Shown: piece by piece, positions 17,351-25,344 of the stretch
Position numbering within the stretch: position 1 is the stretch's first letter
How the letters are laid out: each line of letters opens with the position of its first letter
Program-made: the position numbers and the translations under genes
Notes under the pieces: model-generated
Told to the model about the DNA's origin: nothing
The model's database searches: none
What the model saw: the letters and a program-made list of their open reading frames with translations, nothing else
DNA from: Gemmobacter lutimaris
GTDB taxonomy: Bacteria; Pseudomonadota; Alphaproteobacteria; Rhodobacterales; Rhodobacteraceae
Length of the DNA stretch: 64,000 nt
Direction of reading: 5' to 3'
Assembly: GCF_003570715.1 (NCBI RefSeq)
Contig: NZ_QXXQ01000002.1
Coordinates: 372,001-436,000, forward strand

Positions 17351-18289
17351 ATGTGGCGCGGACCCGGCCTTGCTCTGGCATTGGTGATCCCTTCCGCCAC
17401 GCTGGCGGCGCCGCTGGCGCTGAACCTGCCCGGTCCGGCGACCGAGACCGCACGCATCACCGAACCCGGTGCCAGCTACCGCATGCCGGTCGGCCCCTGG
17501 CGCGAGGGGGAGATGGAGACGCGTCTCGCCGAAGGCACGGTCGAGCAGGTGGCCTGGCGCATCGCGGAAGCCATGACCACGCTGGATTTGCTGGGCCCCT
17601 TGCGGGCGCAATTGCAGGCGGCAGGCTGGCAGGTGCTTTACGAATGCGAAACCGAAGCCTGCGGGGGTTTCGACTTCCGCTATGACCTGTTGTTGATGAC
17701 CGAGCCGGACATGCACGTCGATCTGGGCGATTTTCGCTATCTCGCTGCCGTGCAAGGGGACGAGGTGCTTAGCCTGATGGTCAGCCGGTCGCAGGCCTCG
17801 GGCTTCGTGCAGATGACGCGGGTGCAGCCGGGCGAGGCGCCCGAGGAAACCGGGGGGCAGGCAGTGCTGCTGCCCGATGCGGAAACACCGCCTTCCGTCG
17901 TCTCGGGTGCGGCCGCAAGCATCGGCGCCACGCTGGAGGCGCAGGGCCATGCCGTGCTGGAGGGGCTGGATTTCGCTTCGGGTGCGGCGCGGCTGGAGGC
18001 CGGGGACAACCCGGCCCTGATGGCACTGGCCGACTGGCTGGCGACCAATCCGGCTCGGCGCATCGCACTGGTCGGCCATACCGATGCCTCGGGCAGCCTT
18101 GCCGCCAATCTGGCGTTGTCGAAGCAGCGTGCGGCGGCCGTGCGGCAGGCGTTGATTGCCGCGGGCGCCGATGGCAAGCGGATCGAGGCGCAGGGCGTGG
18201 GCTATCTTTCCCCGCGCGCCAGCAACCTGACCGAAGCCGGCCGCATGGCGAACCGGCGTGTCGAGGTCATCCTCACCTCTACCGAATAG
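17351..18289 (+). CDS. OmpA-family protein with N-terminal signal peptide
   Basis: 312 aa. A signal peptide (MWRGPGLALALVIPSATLA before APLALN) sends it to the periplasm. The first 190 residues match no family I know. Residues about 205-310 are an OmpA C-terminal peptidoglycan-binding domain: LDFASGAARLEAGDNPAL, IALVGHTDASGS, NLALSKQRAAAVRQALIAAGADGKRIEAQGVG and ANRRVEVIL (listed as pieces). It probably anchors to peptidoglycan at the outer envelope. The start follows the GNAT stop by 3 nt with GAGGG in between. Confidence 0.88.
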   Translation: MWRGPGLALALVIPSATLAAPLALNLPGPATETARITEPGASYRMPVGPWREGEMETRLAEGTVEQVAWRIAEAMTTLDLLGPLRAQLQAAGWQVLYECETEACGGFDFRYDLLLMTEPDMHVDLGDFRYLAAVQGDEVLSLMVSRSQASGFVQMTRVQPGEAPEETGGQAVLLPDAETPPSVVSGAAASIGATLEAQGHAVLEGLDFASGAARLEAGDNPALMALADWLATNPARRIALVGHTDASGSLAANLALSKQRAAAVRQALIAAGADGKRIEAQGVGYLSPRASNLTEAGRMANRRVEVILTSTE

Positions 18290-18346
18290 CGGCGCCTTCC
18301 CACGCCGCGCACTTTGGCGTAAAGGCAGCGCAAAGGAGTGCGCCCC

Positions 18347-19447
18347 ATGAGCCTGAACACCTTCGGTCACCTGTTCCGCGTCACCACATGGGGCGAAAGC
18401 CATGGCCCCGCGCTGGGCGCCACGGTCGATGGTTGCCCGCCGGGGGTCGAGATCGAGGCGGCGGCGCTGCAACACTGGCTCGACCGGCGCAAACCAGGGC
18501 AGAACAAGTTCACCACCCAGCGGCAAGAGGCCGATGCGGTGAAGATCCTCTCGGGCGTGTTCGAGGGGCGCTCCACCGGCACGCCGATACAGCTGATGAT
18601 CGAGAATACCGACCAGCGGTCCAAGGATTACGGCGACATCGCCCGCGCCTTCCGCCCCGGTCATGCCGATCTGGCCTATCACCTGAAATATGGCCTGCGC
18701 GATTATCGCGGCGGTGGCCGGTCCTCGGCGCGCGAAACTGCCGCGCGGGTGGCGGCAGGGGGCGTCGCGCGCGCGGCACTGGCCGCGCTGGTGCCGGGGC
18801 TGACGATCACCGGCTATATGGTGCAGGTCGGCCCGCATGGCATCGACCGCAGCCGCTTTGACGCGGCCGAGATCGAGCGCAACCCCTTCTGGTGCCCCGA
18901 TGCCGTGGCAGCGGAAGGCTGGGCCAGCTATCTGGATGACCTGCGGCTGAACCACAATTCGGTGGGCGCGGTGATCGAGGTCGTGGCCTCCGGTGTGCCT
19001 GCCGGGCTGGGCGCACCGCTTTACGGCAAGCTCGACAGCGATCTGGCGGCGGCCATGATGTCGATCAACGCGGTGAAGGCGGTCGAGATCGGCGAAGGTA
19101 TGGCGGCGGCGGCGCTGACCGGGGTGGAGAACGCCGACGAGATGCGCATGGGGCCGAACGGGCCGGAATTCCTGTCGAACCACGCGGGCGGCATTCTGGG
19201 CGGCATTTCCACCGGACAGGATGTGGTGGTGCGTTTCGCGGTGAAGCCGACCTCCTCGATCCTGACGCCGCGCAAGACCGTGAATCAGGCGGGTGAGGAG
19301 ATCGAGTTGATCACCAAAGGCCGCCACGACCCCTGCGTCGGCATCCGCGCCGTGCCGGTGGGCGAGGCGATGATGGCCTGCGTCCTGCTCGATCACCTGC
19401 TGCTAGATCGCGGCCAGACCGGCGGTGTGCGCGGCACCGTCGGGTGA
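18347..19447 (+). CDS. aroC: Chorismate synthase
   Basis: 366 aa from ATG 18347 (AAAGGAG upstream). It converts 5-enolpyruvylshikimate-3-phosphate to chorismate with reduced FMN. Signatures are present along the protein: [11 protein letters not shown], the Arg-rich [54 protein letters not shown] and [15 protein letters not shown]. Monocistronic here, facing the WYL regulator with the double-hairpin repeat B between them. Confidence 0.96.
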   Translation: MSLNTFGHLFRVTTWGESHGPALGATVDGCPPGVEIEAAALQHWLDRRKPGQNKFTTQRQEADAVKILSGVFEGRSTGTPIQLMIENTDQRSKDYGDIARAFRPGHADLAYHLKYGLRDYRGGGRSSARETAARVAAGGVARAALAALVPGLTITGYMVQVGPHGIDRSRFDAAEIERNPFWCPDAVAAEGWASYLDDLRLNHNSVGAVIEVVASGVPAGLGAPLYGKLDSDLAAAMMSINAVKAVEIGEGMAAAALTGVENADEMRMGPNGPEFLSNHAGGILGGISTGQDVVVRFAVKPTSSILTPRKTVNQAGEEIELITKGRHDPCVGIRAVPVGEAMMACVLLDHLLLDRGQTGGVRGTVG

Positions 19448-19450
19448 GGC

Positions 19451-19499
19451 GCAAATCTTTTGCGAAAAGATTTGCAAATTCGTTGATCAACGAATTTGC
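19451..19499. repeat. Double-hairpin intergenic repeat, copy B
   Basis: Two perfect inverted repeats share their middle GC. Stem 1: 19451-19461 with 19465-19475 (GCAAATCTTTT arm, 3-base loop). Stem 2: 19474-19484 with 19489-19499 (GCAAATTCGTT arm), whose GATC centre makes a continuous 26-bp palindrome. The design is as in copies A and C, with different stem interiors but conserved GCAAA/TTTGC ends. It sits between convergent aroC and the WYL regulator; the regulator's stop lies in the second loop. Confidence 0.8.
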
Positions 19500-20188
19500 G
19501 CCTTGCCCTGACCGCGCAGGCGGGTGTGAAACGCGCGCAGCAGCGGCACGCGGCGGGGGCGGAAGCTTTCGTCGCTTTGCGTGACCTCTGACATCTGGTG
19601 CAGCTTGAAACGGCGGAAGTCGTTGCGCAAACAGCACCAGGCCAGCAGCATCAGCGATTTGTCCAGCCAGACCACCGACAGCGGCCAGATCCGGCGCTGG
19701 CTGCTTTGGCCCGCATTATCCTCGTAGCGCAGGTCCAGCGCGCATTCGGCCCAGATCGCCTCGCGGATCAGGCCCAGATTTGGCGGAGCGGGCTGGCGCG
19801 GCTCGAAGCGGTAGATTTCCTGCGCGGCATGCAACGCCTGCCGCTGCACCCTTTCGGGCAGGGTGGCGATGATGCGGGCGGCGGCGGTTTCAGCCGCGCG
19901 GGCCAGCACCGGGTCGCCCGAAAGGCGGATCTCGGCCAGCCCGAGCATCAGCGCCTCGACCTCCATCCGGGTGAACATCTGCGGCGGCAGGGCCGGGTCT
20001 TCGGTCAGCGTGTAGCCCACCCCGGCCTCGCCGTCGATCCGCGCACCTGCGGCACGCAGGCTGCCGATGTCGCGGTAAAGTGTGCGGGGCGAGACTTCAA
20101 GCTCCGCTGCCAGCCGCGCGGCCGTGGCGGGCGGGGGCAGGCGACGCAGGGCATCCAGCAGGCGGAACAGGCGGTCGGGTCGGGCCAT
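19487..20188 (-). CDS. YafY-type HTH/WYL-domain transcriptional regulator
   Basis: 233 aa. The N-terminal winged helix is MARPDRLFRLLDALRR ... LAAELEVSPRTLYRDIGSLRAAGA. The WYL domain from about 135 contains LRYEDNAGQ and PLSVVWLDKSLMLLAWC, where VWL stands at the WYL triad. It ends RRVPLLRAFHTRLRGQGKAQ. Such regulators usually control a divergent neighbour, here the glutathione transferase; an inverted repeat in the shared 68-bp gap (20193-20209) is a likely site. A ligand is not predictable. Confidence 0.88.
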   Translation of the reverse strand: MARPDRLFRLLDALRRLPPPATAARLAAELEVSPRTLYRDIGSLRAAGARIDGEAGVGYTLTEDPALPPQMFTRMEVEALMLGLAEIRLSGDPVLARAAETAAARIIATLPERVQRQALHAAQEIYRFEPRQPAPPNLGLIREAIWAECALDLRYEDNAGQSSQRRIWPLSVVWLDKSLMLLAWCCLRNDFRRFKLHQMSEVTQSDESFRPRRVPLLRAFHTRLRGQGKAQIR

Positions 20189-20192
20189 GATG

Positions 20193-20209
20193 CTGACAGC
20201 TTTCGTCAG
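20193..20209. promoter_or_regulatory. Inverted repeat in the WYL regulator/GST divergent promoter
   Basis: CTGAC - 7 bases - GTCAG, perfect 5-bp arms, 4 nt upstream of the WYL-regulator start and about 47 nt before the GST start. Position and symmetry suit an operator for the divergent regulator. Confidence 0.4.
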
Positions 20210-20256
20210 GAGGGGTGCAGCATAACAATGGCATGCAGAAAGAAAAGGAGCCTGCC

Positions 20257-20865
20257 ATGCTAACCCTCTATCACGCGCCCAATTCGCGGTCCTCGCGCGT
20301 CCTGACCCTGATCGAGGAGATGGGGATCAGGGATGAGGTGGCGCTGCGTCCCGTCACGATCCGCCGGTTCGATGGTTCCGGCGGGCCGGATGCGGCGAAC
20401 CCGCACCCCGAGGGCAAGGTGCCGCTGCTGGACCATGACGGGACACTGATTTCGGAAACAGCGGCTATCATGCTTTATCTGACGGCGCTGTTCCCGCAGG
20501 GCGGCATGGCGCCGCCGCCCGGCGATCCGCAGCGGGGCGCGTATCTGACCTGGCTGTTCTGGTATGGTGCCGTCATGGAACCCGCGCTGATTGTCGCGCG
20601 CAGCGGGCTGTCGCATCCGGCCTTCACCGCCACATGGCGCGGGACAGATGAGGTGACGGCGCGGATTTCGGCGGCGCTGGCGCGCGGACCGTGGCTGCTG
20701 GGCGAACGCTATTCGGCGGCCGATCTGCTGGTGCATTCGCCTTATGCCTGGTTCCGCGAGGCGACGCCGGACGATCCGGCGATCCGCGACTGGGTGGCGC
20801 GCTGTCAGACGCGCCCGGCGGTGGCGGCGATGCAGGCACGGGATGCGGCGCTGATGGCGGGTTAG
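20257..20865 (+). CDS. Glutathione S-transferase family protein
   Basis: 202 aa from ATG 20257 (MLTLYHAPNSRSSRV), with AAAAGGAG upstream. The thioredoxin-like N-terminal domain contains PNSRSSRV, HPEGKVPLLDHDG and ISETAAIMLYL, the glutathione-binding cis-Pro and Glu/Ser motifs. The all-helical C-terminal domain contains GPWLLGERYSAADLLVHSPY. Physiological substrate unknown. It is divergent from the WYL regulator, which probably controls it, and its stop overlaps the end of the convergent EamA gene by 4 nt. Confidence 0.9.
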   Translation: MLTLYHAPNSRSSRVLTLIEEMGIRDEVALRPVTIRRFDGSGGPDAANPHPEGKVPLLDHDGTLISETAAIMLYLTALFPQGGMAPPPGDPQRGAYLTWLFWYGAVMEPALIVARSGLSHPAFTATWRGTDEVTARISAALARGPWLLGERYSAADLLVHSPYAWFREATPDDPAIRDWVARCQTRPAVAAMQARDAALMAG

Positions 20866-21737
20866 GGCCGCGCGCGGGTCTCGCGGGCGCGCTGCACGGC
20901 AAGGATACCGGCCATGACCACCACGACCCCGGCAATGTCGGTGGCCCGGATCTGTTCGCCCAGCAGCGCGGCTGCGATGGCCACGCCAAAGAACGGGTTG
21001 AGAAAGTGGAAGCTCGACGCCTTCACCGCGCCGATCTGGCGCACCAGCGCGAACCACAGCACCGTTGCCGCGATGCCGGGCATGAAAATCTGATAGGTCA
21101 TCGCGGCGATCCACTGCGGGTTCGTCGGCAGGTGCCAGCTTTCCAGCAGCCCGCCCGCGATCCACAGAACCGCCGCCCCGACCCACATCTGAAGCCCGAC
21201 GATGATCCAGAGATTGCCACCCGAGGCCGCGCCACGCAGGGTCAGCGTTGCGGTGGCCAGCGCCAGCGCGGCGGCAAGGCAGAAGACCACGCCCAGCGGG
21301 TCGGCTCCGCCGGTCAGCCGCGCCGCCATGATCAGCGCCACGCCACTGAAACCGAGCGCGAGGCCCAGCACGCCCAGCGGTGACAGCCGTTCCCCGCGGA
21401 AGGCCCAACCCAGCGCCGCAACGATCAGCGGCATGGAAGAGGCGATGATCGCGGCCAGAGATGCCTCGATCCACTGCATCGCGATGAAGTTGAGGCCCAG
21501 ATACAGCGCGTTCTGGCACAGGCCGAAGATCAGCGTTGCCCGCCATTGCGCCCGCGTCAGGCGCAGGCTTTGCCCCAGCAGCAGGCCGATGCCCACCGCA
21601 ACCACGCCCGAGATACTGAACCGCAGCGCCAGCGACAACAGCGGCGGCGCCTCGGCCACGATGATGCGGGCCACGGCATAGGCCGAGGACCAGATCAGGG
21701 CAAAGCACAGGCCGGTGACAAGGGCGCGCAGGTTCAC
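20862..21737 (-). CDS. EamA/DMT-family transporter
   Basis: 291 aa from GTG 21737; only a weak ribosome site is seen. About ten transmembrane segments form two EamA repeats, with ALIWSSAYAVARIIV, LGLNFIAMQWIEASLAAIIASSMPLIVAAL and, in repeat two, SSFHFLNPFFGVAIAAALLGEQI. Broad metabolite or amino-acid exporter family, substrate unassigned. It ends 4 nt inside the convergent GST gene. Confidence 0.85.
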   Translation of the reverse strand: MNLRALVTGLCFALIWSSAYAVARIIVAEAPPLLSLALRFSISGVVAVGIGLLLGQSLRLTRAQWRATLIFGLCQNALYLGLNFIAMQWIEASLAAIIASSMPLIVAALGWAFRGERLSPLGVLGLALGFSGVALIMAARLTGGADPLGVVFCLAAALALATATLTLRGAASGGNLWIIVGLQMWVGAAVLWIAGGLLESWHLPTNPQWIAAMTYQIFMPGIAATVLWFALVRQIGAVKASSFHFLNPFFGVAIAAALLGEQIRATDIAGVVVVMAGILAVQRARETRARP

Positions 21738-21765
21738 GGGGCAATCCGGGCAAAGGAAGGGCGCA

Positions 21766-21793
21766 AGAAAAAGGCCGCCTCGCGGGCGGCCTT
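21766..21793 (-). terminator. Rho-independent terminator of the HU gene
   Basis: A 9-bp perfect stem AAGGCCGCC / GGCGGCCTT with a 5-base loop at 21771-21793. Read on the minus strand it is followed by TTTTTC, the classic terminator layout, 21 nt past the HU stop. Confidence 0.75.
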
Positions 21794-21813
21794 GGCGAAC
21801 GGCGCGGGGCCGA

Positions 21814-22101
21814 TCAGGCGTTCACGCTGTCTTTCAGCGCTTTTGCGATGGTGAATTTCACCTGCTTGTCCGCCGGCTTGGTCACGGTTTCGCCGGTGGC
21901 CGGGTTGCGCACCTGACGTTCCGGGCGGGCACGGCAGACGACCTTGCCAAGGCCCGGCAGCGTGACGGCGCCACCGGCGGCCACTTCCCGCGCCACGATG
22001 GCGGCGATCGCATCCAGCGCGGCGCCGGCGGTCTTCTTGTCTGCGCCCATCGCGTCGGACAGGGCGGCCACGAGTTGCGTCTTGGTCATCGGTTTCGACA
22101 T
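21814..22101 (-). CDS. HU-family DNA-binding protein
   Basis: 95 aa from ATG 22101 (MSKPMTKTQLVAALSDAMG), GGAAAG upstream. Histone-like nucleoid protein that bends DNA as a dimer. The N-terminal helices are followed by GGAVTLPGLGKVVCRARPER and the arm NPATGETVTKPADKQVKF, ending KALKDSVN. The R-N-P-x-T-G-E core matches HU/IHF. A promoter candidate lies at 22170-22198 and a terminator at 21766. The gene looks monocistronic. Confidence 0.93.
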   Translation of the reverse strand: MSKPMTKTQLVAALSDAMGADKKTAGAALDAIAAIVAREVAAGGAVTLPGLGKVVCRARPERQVRNPATGETVTKPADKQVKFTIAKALKDSVNA

Positions 22102-22169
22102 TTTCTTTCCTTTGGTCTTGTCCCCGCTGTTTGGCGGAGAATAAGCCCCTCGGGGCATGGATGGACAGT

Positions 22170-22198
22170 GCTACACAGGTTTTCGCGGCAAAGTGCAA
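22170..22198 (-). promoter_or_regulatory. Candidate promoter of the HU gene
   Basis: On the minus strand TTGCAC (22198-22193) is followed after 17 bases by TGTAGC (22175-22170). The -35 is good and the -10 is weak. The position, about 70 bp before the HU start in a gene-free gap, fits. Confidence 0.35.
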
Positions 22199-22246
22199 GC
22201 CCAGAATGCCGGGATGCGCGCCCTGCCGCGCTGCTGCATCGCAGCG

Positions 22247-23737
22247 TTACAGGAAGGCGGTTTCCTCGAAGCTGCGCAACTTCCGGCTGTGGATACGTTC
22301 AACCGGCATGTCGCGCAACTGTTCCATGGCGTGAATGCCGATCAGCAGATGGCGCGCAACCTGACTGCGGTAGAAATCGGTTGCCATGCCGGGCAGCTTC
22401 AGCTCGCCATGCAGCGGCTTGTCCGAGACGCAGAGCAGCGTGCCATAGGGCACCCGGAAGCGGAAACCGTTGGCGGCGATGGTGGCGCTTTCCATGTCCA
22501 GCGCGACGGCGCGCGACTGGCTGAGCCGCTGCACCGGGCCGGACTGGTCGCGCAGTTCCCAGTTGCGGTTGTCGATGGTGGCAACCGTGCCGGTGCGCAT
22601 GATCCGTTTCAGTTCGTAACCCTGCAACTGGGTCACATGCTCCACCGCGCGCTCCAGTGCGATCTGGATTTCCGCCAGCGCCGGGATCGGCACCCAGATC
22701 GGCAGGTCGTCGTCCAGAACGTGATCTTCGCGCAGATAGGCATGGGCCAGCACGAAATCACCAAGGCTCTGCGAATTGCGCAGGCCCGCGCAATGGCCCA
22801 CCATCAGCCAGGCATGTGGGCGCAGCACGGCGATATGGTCGGTCGCGGTCTTGGCGTTCGAGGGGCCGACGCCGATATTGACCAGCGTGATGCCCTGCCC
22901 GTCGGGGCGCTTCAGGTGATAGGTCGGCATCTGCGGCATCTTGGGCAGCACCACAAGATCGCCGTCAGGCGTGGTAATCTCGGCATTGCCGGGCGCCACG
23001 AACGAGGAATAGCCCGAGGCCGGATCGCCCAGAACCTTGCGGGCATAGGCCTCAAATTCATCCACATAGAACTGATAGTTGGTGAACAGGACGTGGTTCT
23101 GGAAATGCCCGGCATCGGTCGCGGTATAATGCGACAGTCGCGCCAGCGAGTAATCCACCCTTTGCGCGGTGAACGGCGCCAGCGGGCGCGAGCCGTCGGG
23201 ATATTCGGTCAGCACGCCATTCACGATGTCGTCGTTGGTGGTGGCCAGATCCGGCACGTCGAACACGTCACGCAGCGGGAAATCCAGCACGCCCTCCTGC
23301 GGCACCAGAACGCCGGGGCGGTTGGCCAGCGCGAAATGCACCGGGATCGGGGTTTGCGACGGGCCGATGGCGATGGGCACGCCGTGATTTTCGATCAGCA
23401 GGCCCAACTGCTGGATCAGGTAATTGCGGAACAGGTCGGGCCGGGTGATCGTGGCGACATAGGTGCCGGGCTGGGCCACATGGCCGAAGGACAGCCGCGA
23501 ATCCGCCTTGGCGAAGCTGGTGGTGACCAGCCGGATCTCGGGATAGCAGGCCCGCAGCCGCGTTTCGGGGCGATTGCCCTGCATCACCGCGTTGAAACCA
23601 GCAGTCAGATGCGCGACGGCGGCATCGTAAAGGTCTTGCAGCCGGTCAACGGCGGCGGTCGGATCGGTGAAATATTCCTGCGCCGGATCGGCCGGCGCGT
23701 TTTGCGTTTCGGTAAACTGCGTCACATCTTTTTCCAT
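22247..23737 (-). CDS. amn: AMP nucleosidase
   Basis: 496 aa from ATG 23737 (MEKDVTQFTETQNAP); a start 13 codons earlier is also possible. It cleaves AMP to adenine and ribose-5-phosphate. The N-terminal AMP-nucleosidase domain contains EYFTDPTAAVDRLQDLYDAAVAHL (in pieces EYFTDPTAAVDRLQ and YDAAVAHL). The nucleoside-phosphorylase-like catalytic domain carries LVNIGVGPSNAKTATDHIAV, VGHCAGLRNSQ and ALDMESATIAANGF, the purine/ribose-binding Met-Glu motif. Length and order match Amn. It stands alone between HU and a divergent SDR gene. Confidence 0.93.
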   Translation of the reverse strand: MEKDVTQFTETQNAPADPAQEYFTDPTAAVDRLQDLYDAAVAHLTAGFNAVMQGNRPETRLRACYPEIRLVTTSFAKADSRLSFGHVAQPGTYVATITRPDLFRNYLIQQLGLLIENHGVPIAIGPSQTPIPVHFALANRPGVLVPQEGVLDFPLRDVFDVPDLATTNDDIVNGVLTEYPDGSRPLAPFTAQRVDYSLARLSHYTATDAGHFQNHVLFTNYQFYVDEFEAYARKVLGDPASGYSSFVAPGNAEITTPDGDLVVLPKMPQMPTYHLKRPDGQGITLVNIGVGPSNAKTATDHIAVLRPHAWLMVGHCAGLRNSQSLGDFVLAHAYLREDHVLDDDLPIWVPIPALAEIQIALERAVEHVTQLQGYELKRIMRTGTVATIDNRNWELRDQSGPVQRLSQSRAVALDMESATIAANGFRFRVPYGTLLCVSDKPLHGELKLPGMATDFYRSQVARHLLIGIHAMEQLRDMPVERIHSRKLRSFEETAFL

Positions 23738-23901
23738 TTTTTTGATCGCCCTTTTTGCACCTTTGCCGGGGGGCAAATCAAGTCTGTTATGGGGGCGCTA
23801 ACGCAGGCTGGTGAAAGCCGCGTGACATGCGGTCGCGTCGCCACGGCTTGCCAAGGGCGGCGACAGGGCCGAAAACGGGGGAAAGGGAAGGGCGGGGCAG
23901 G

Positions 23902-24777
23902 ATGGAACGGCATTTACTGGCAATCGGTTACGGCTATTCGGCGCGGGCACTGACGCGGCGCCTTCTGGCGCAGGGCTGGCGGGTCACCGGCACCACACGC
24001 AGCGCCGACCGTGCGGCTGCCATGGTGTCCGATGGGGTGACGCCCCTTGTCTGGCCCGGTGCCGATCTGGGCACAGCGGTCATGGGGGCGAGCCATATCC
24101 TGCTTTCCGCCGCGCCGGATGCGGCGGGCGATCCGGTTCTGACGGCGGCGCCAGAGGTGTTCGACCGGCCGTTGCCGGGGCTGCGTTGGCTGGGCTATCT
24201 GTCCACCACGGGGGTTTATGGCGACCACGCGGGCGGCTGGGTGGATGAGACGACGCCGCTGACCCCCGGCACCACACGCGGCCATCAGCGCGTCGCGGCC
24301 GAGGCCGGGTGGCAGGCGCTCGCCGCCGCGCAGGGCCTGCCCCTGCATATCTTCCGCCTTGCCGGGATCTACGGCCCCGGCCGTGGCCCGTTCCGCAAGG
24401 TGCAGGACGGCACCGCGCAGCGGATTGTGAAGCCGGGTCAATATTTCTCGCGCATCCATGTCGAGGACATCGCGCAGGTGCTGGGCGCTTCGATCAACCG
24501 GCCCGAGCCGGGGGCGATCTACAATGTCTGTGACGACGATCCATCGCCGCCGCAGGATGTGCTGACCCATGCGGCCGAGTTGCTGGGGGTGGACCTGCCG
24601 CCCGTGGTGCCGATTGACGAGGCCCAGATGACGCCGATGGCCCGCAGTTTCTATGCCGAAAGCAAGCGGGTGCGGAATGACCGGATGAAGCATGAGCTTG
24701 GCGTGCAGCTTGCCTATCCGACCTATCGGGAGGGGCTGGCGGCGCTACTGGCCGAACATCTCAGGTCAGGCGATTGA
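23902..24777 (+). CDS. NAD(P)-dependent epimerase/dehydratase (YeeZ-like SDR)
   Basis: 291 aa from ATG 23902. The N-terminal nucleotide fold begins LLAIGYGYSARALTRRLLAQG, with GYGYSA in place of GxxGxxG. SDR landmarks are YLSTTGVYGDHAGGWVDETTP (in pieces YLSTTGVYGDHAGG, WVDE), FRLAGIYGPGRGPF and FSRIHVEDIAQVL. The substrate Tyr-Lys pair of classical epimerases is not obvious. Function of YeeZ-type proteins is unclear. The 3' end overlaps the convergent MarR gene by 17 nt. Confidence 0.85.
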   Translation: MERHLLAIGYGYSARALTRRLLAQGWRVTGTTRSADRAAAMVSDGVTPLVWPGADLGTAVMGASHILLSAAPDAAGDPVLTAAPEVFDRPLPGLRWLGYLSTTGVYGDHAGGWVDETTPLTPGTTRGHQRVAAEAGWQALAAAQGLPLHIFRLAGIYGPGRGPFRKVQDGTAQRIVKPGQYFSRIHVEDIAQVLGASINRPEPGAIYNVCDDDPSPPQDVLTHAAELLGVDLPPVVPIDEAQMTPMARSFYAESKRVRNDRMKHELGVQLAYPTYREGLAALLAEHLRSGD

Positions 24778-25183
24778 GGAGCGCCATAAGTTGCGCCCGC
24801 TCTGCCCGGTTCAGCGGCTCCAGCGTGGCGGCGCTGATGCGCAGCCCGTCGGCATAGCGCGCGGCGATCAGCGCGGCGCCTGCCTCGGTCAGGGTGACGG
24901 TCAGGCGGCGCTTGTCGCCCGGATCGGCGGCGCGGGTCACAAGGCCCAGCTTTTCCAGCCGTCCCACCACGCCCTTCACCGTTGCCGCATCCATCGAGGC
25001 CGCGCGGCCCAGATGGTTCTGGCTCAGCGGCCCCTGCTGGTGCAGCCGCACAAGACAGGCGAATTGCATGGCGGTGATTTCGGGGATGTGCTGCGAGAAG
25101 ATCGCAAGGTGCCGCTGCGTCACCCGCCGCAGCAGGTAACCGACCTGATCGTCCAGCACATAGGGTTCGGTTTCCTCGCTCAC
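24761..25183 (-). CDS. MarR-family transcriptional regulator, probable regulator of the adjacent catabolic operon
   Basis: 140 aa from GTG 25183, with GGAGAGGG directly upstream; the longer frame through the promoter region is rejected. The winged helix-turn-helix occupies about 45-105: LGRAASMDAATVKGVVGRLE is the recognition-helix region and DPGDKRRLTVTLTEAG the wing. MarR proteins are dimeric and often released from DNA by aromatic or heterocyclic ligands. It is divergent from the 25.3-41.4 kb operon, whose promoter carries a perfect 16-bp palindrome, making it the likely local repressor. Confidence 0.88.
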   Translation of the reverse strand: MSEETEPYVLDDQVGYLLRRVTQRHLAIFSQHIPEITAMQFACLVRLHQQGPLSQNHLGRAASMDAATVKGVVGRLEKLGLVTRAADPGDKRRLTVTLTEAGAALIAARYADGLRISAATLEPLNRAERAQLMALLNRLT

Positions 25184-25253
25184 CCCTCTCCGATAACGGC
25201 GGGGGGCGGCGGGGGCAAGCGCTTTGCCACCAAAGCTGTCGTCATCAAAACCG

Positions 25254-25283
25254 TTGACAGCGGGCGGCAGATCGCCGCAGGAT
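25254..25283 (+). promoter_or_regulatory. Candidate promoter of the catabolic operon
   Basis: TTGACA at 25254-25259 is a perfect -35 consensus. CAGGAT at 25278-25283 (18-bp spacer) is a weak -10. The palindromic operator candidate begins at the last -10 base, so a bound repressor would block initiation. The first gene starts 62 nt further on. Confidence 0.5.
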
Positions 25284-25298
25284 GTTTGTATACAAACA
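25283..25298. promoter_or_regulatory. Perfect 16-bp palindrome, operator candidate
   Basis: TGTTTGTATACAAACA equals its own reverse complement over all 16 bases. It is AT-rich in a GC-rich region and lies between the divergent MarR gene and the catabolic operon. MarR dimers use sites of this size; GntR-type regulators also use TTGTATACAA-like sites, so an unlinked GntR protein is an alternative. Confidence 0.65.
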
Positions 25299-25344
25299 AT
25301 CTGCCTGCCTTTCCCGCCCCGTCCCGCAACCCGCGAGGCCGTTT

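Noticed and set aside
16517-19396. Very long open frame on the minus strand across the GNAT, OmpA and aroC genes
   Set aside because: It is antisense to three well-supported genes; its translation is rich in Arg, His, Gly and Gln with no domain, as expected from a GC-rich reverse frame.
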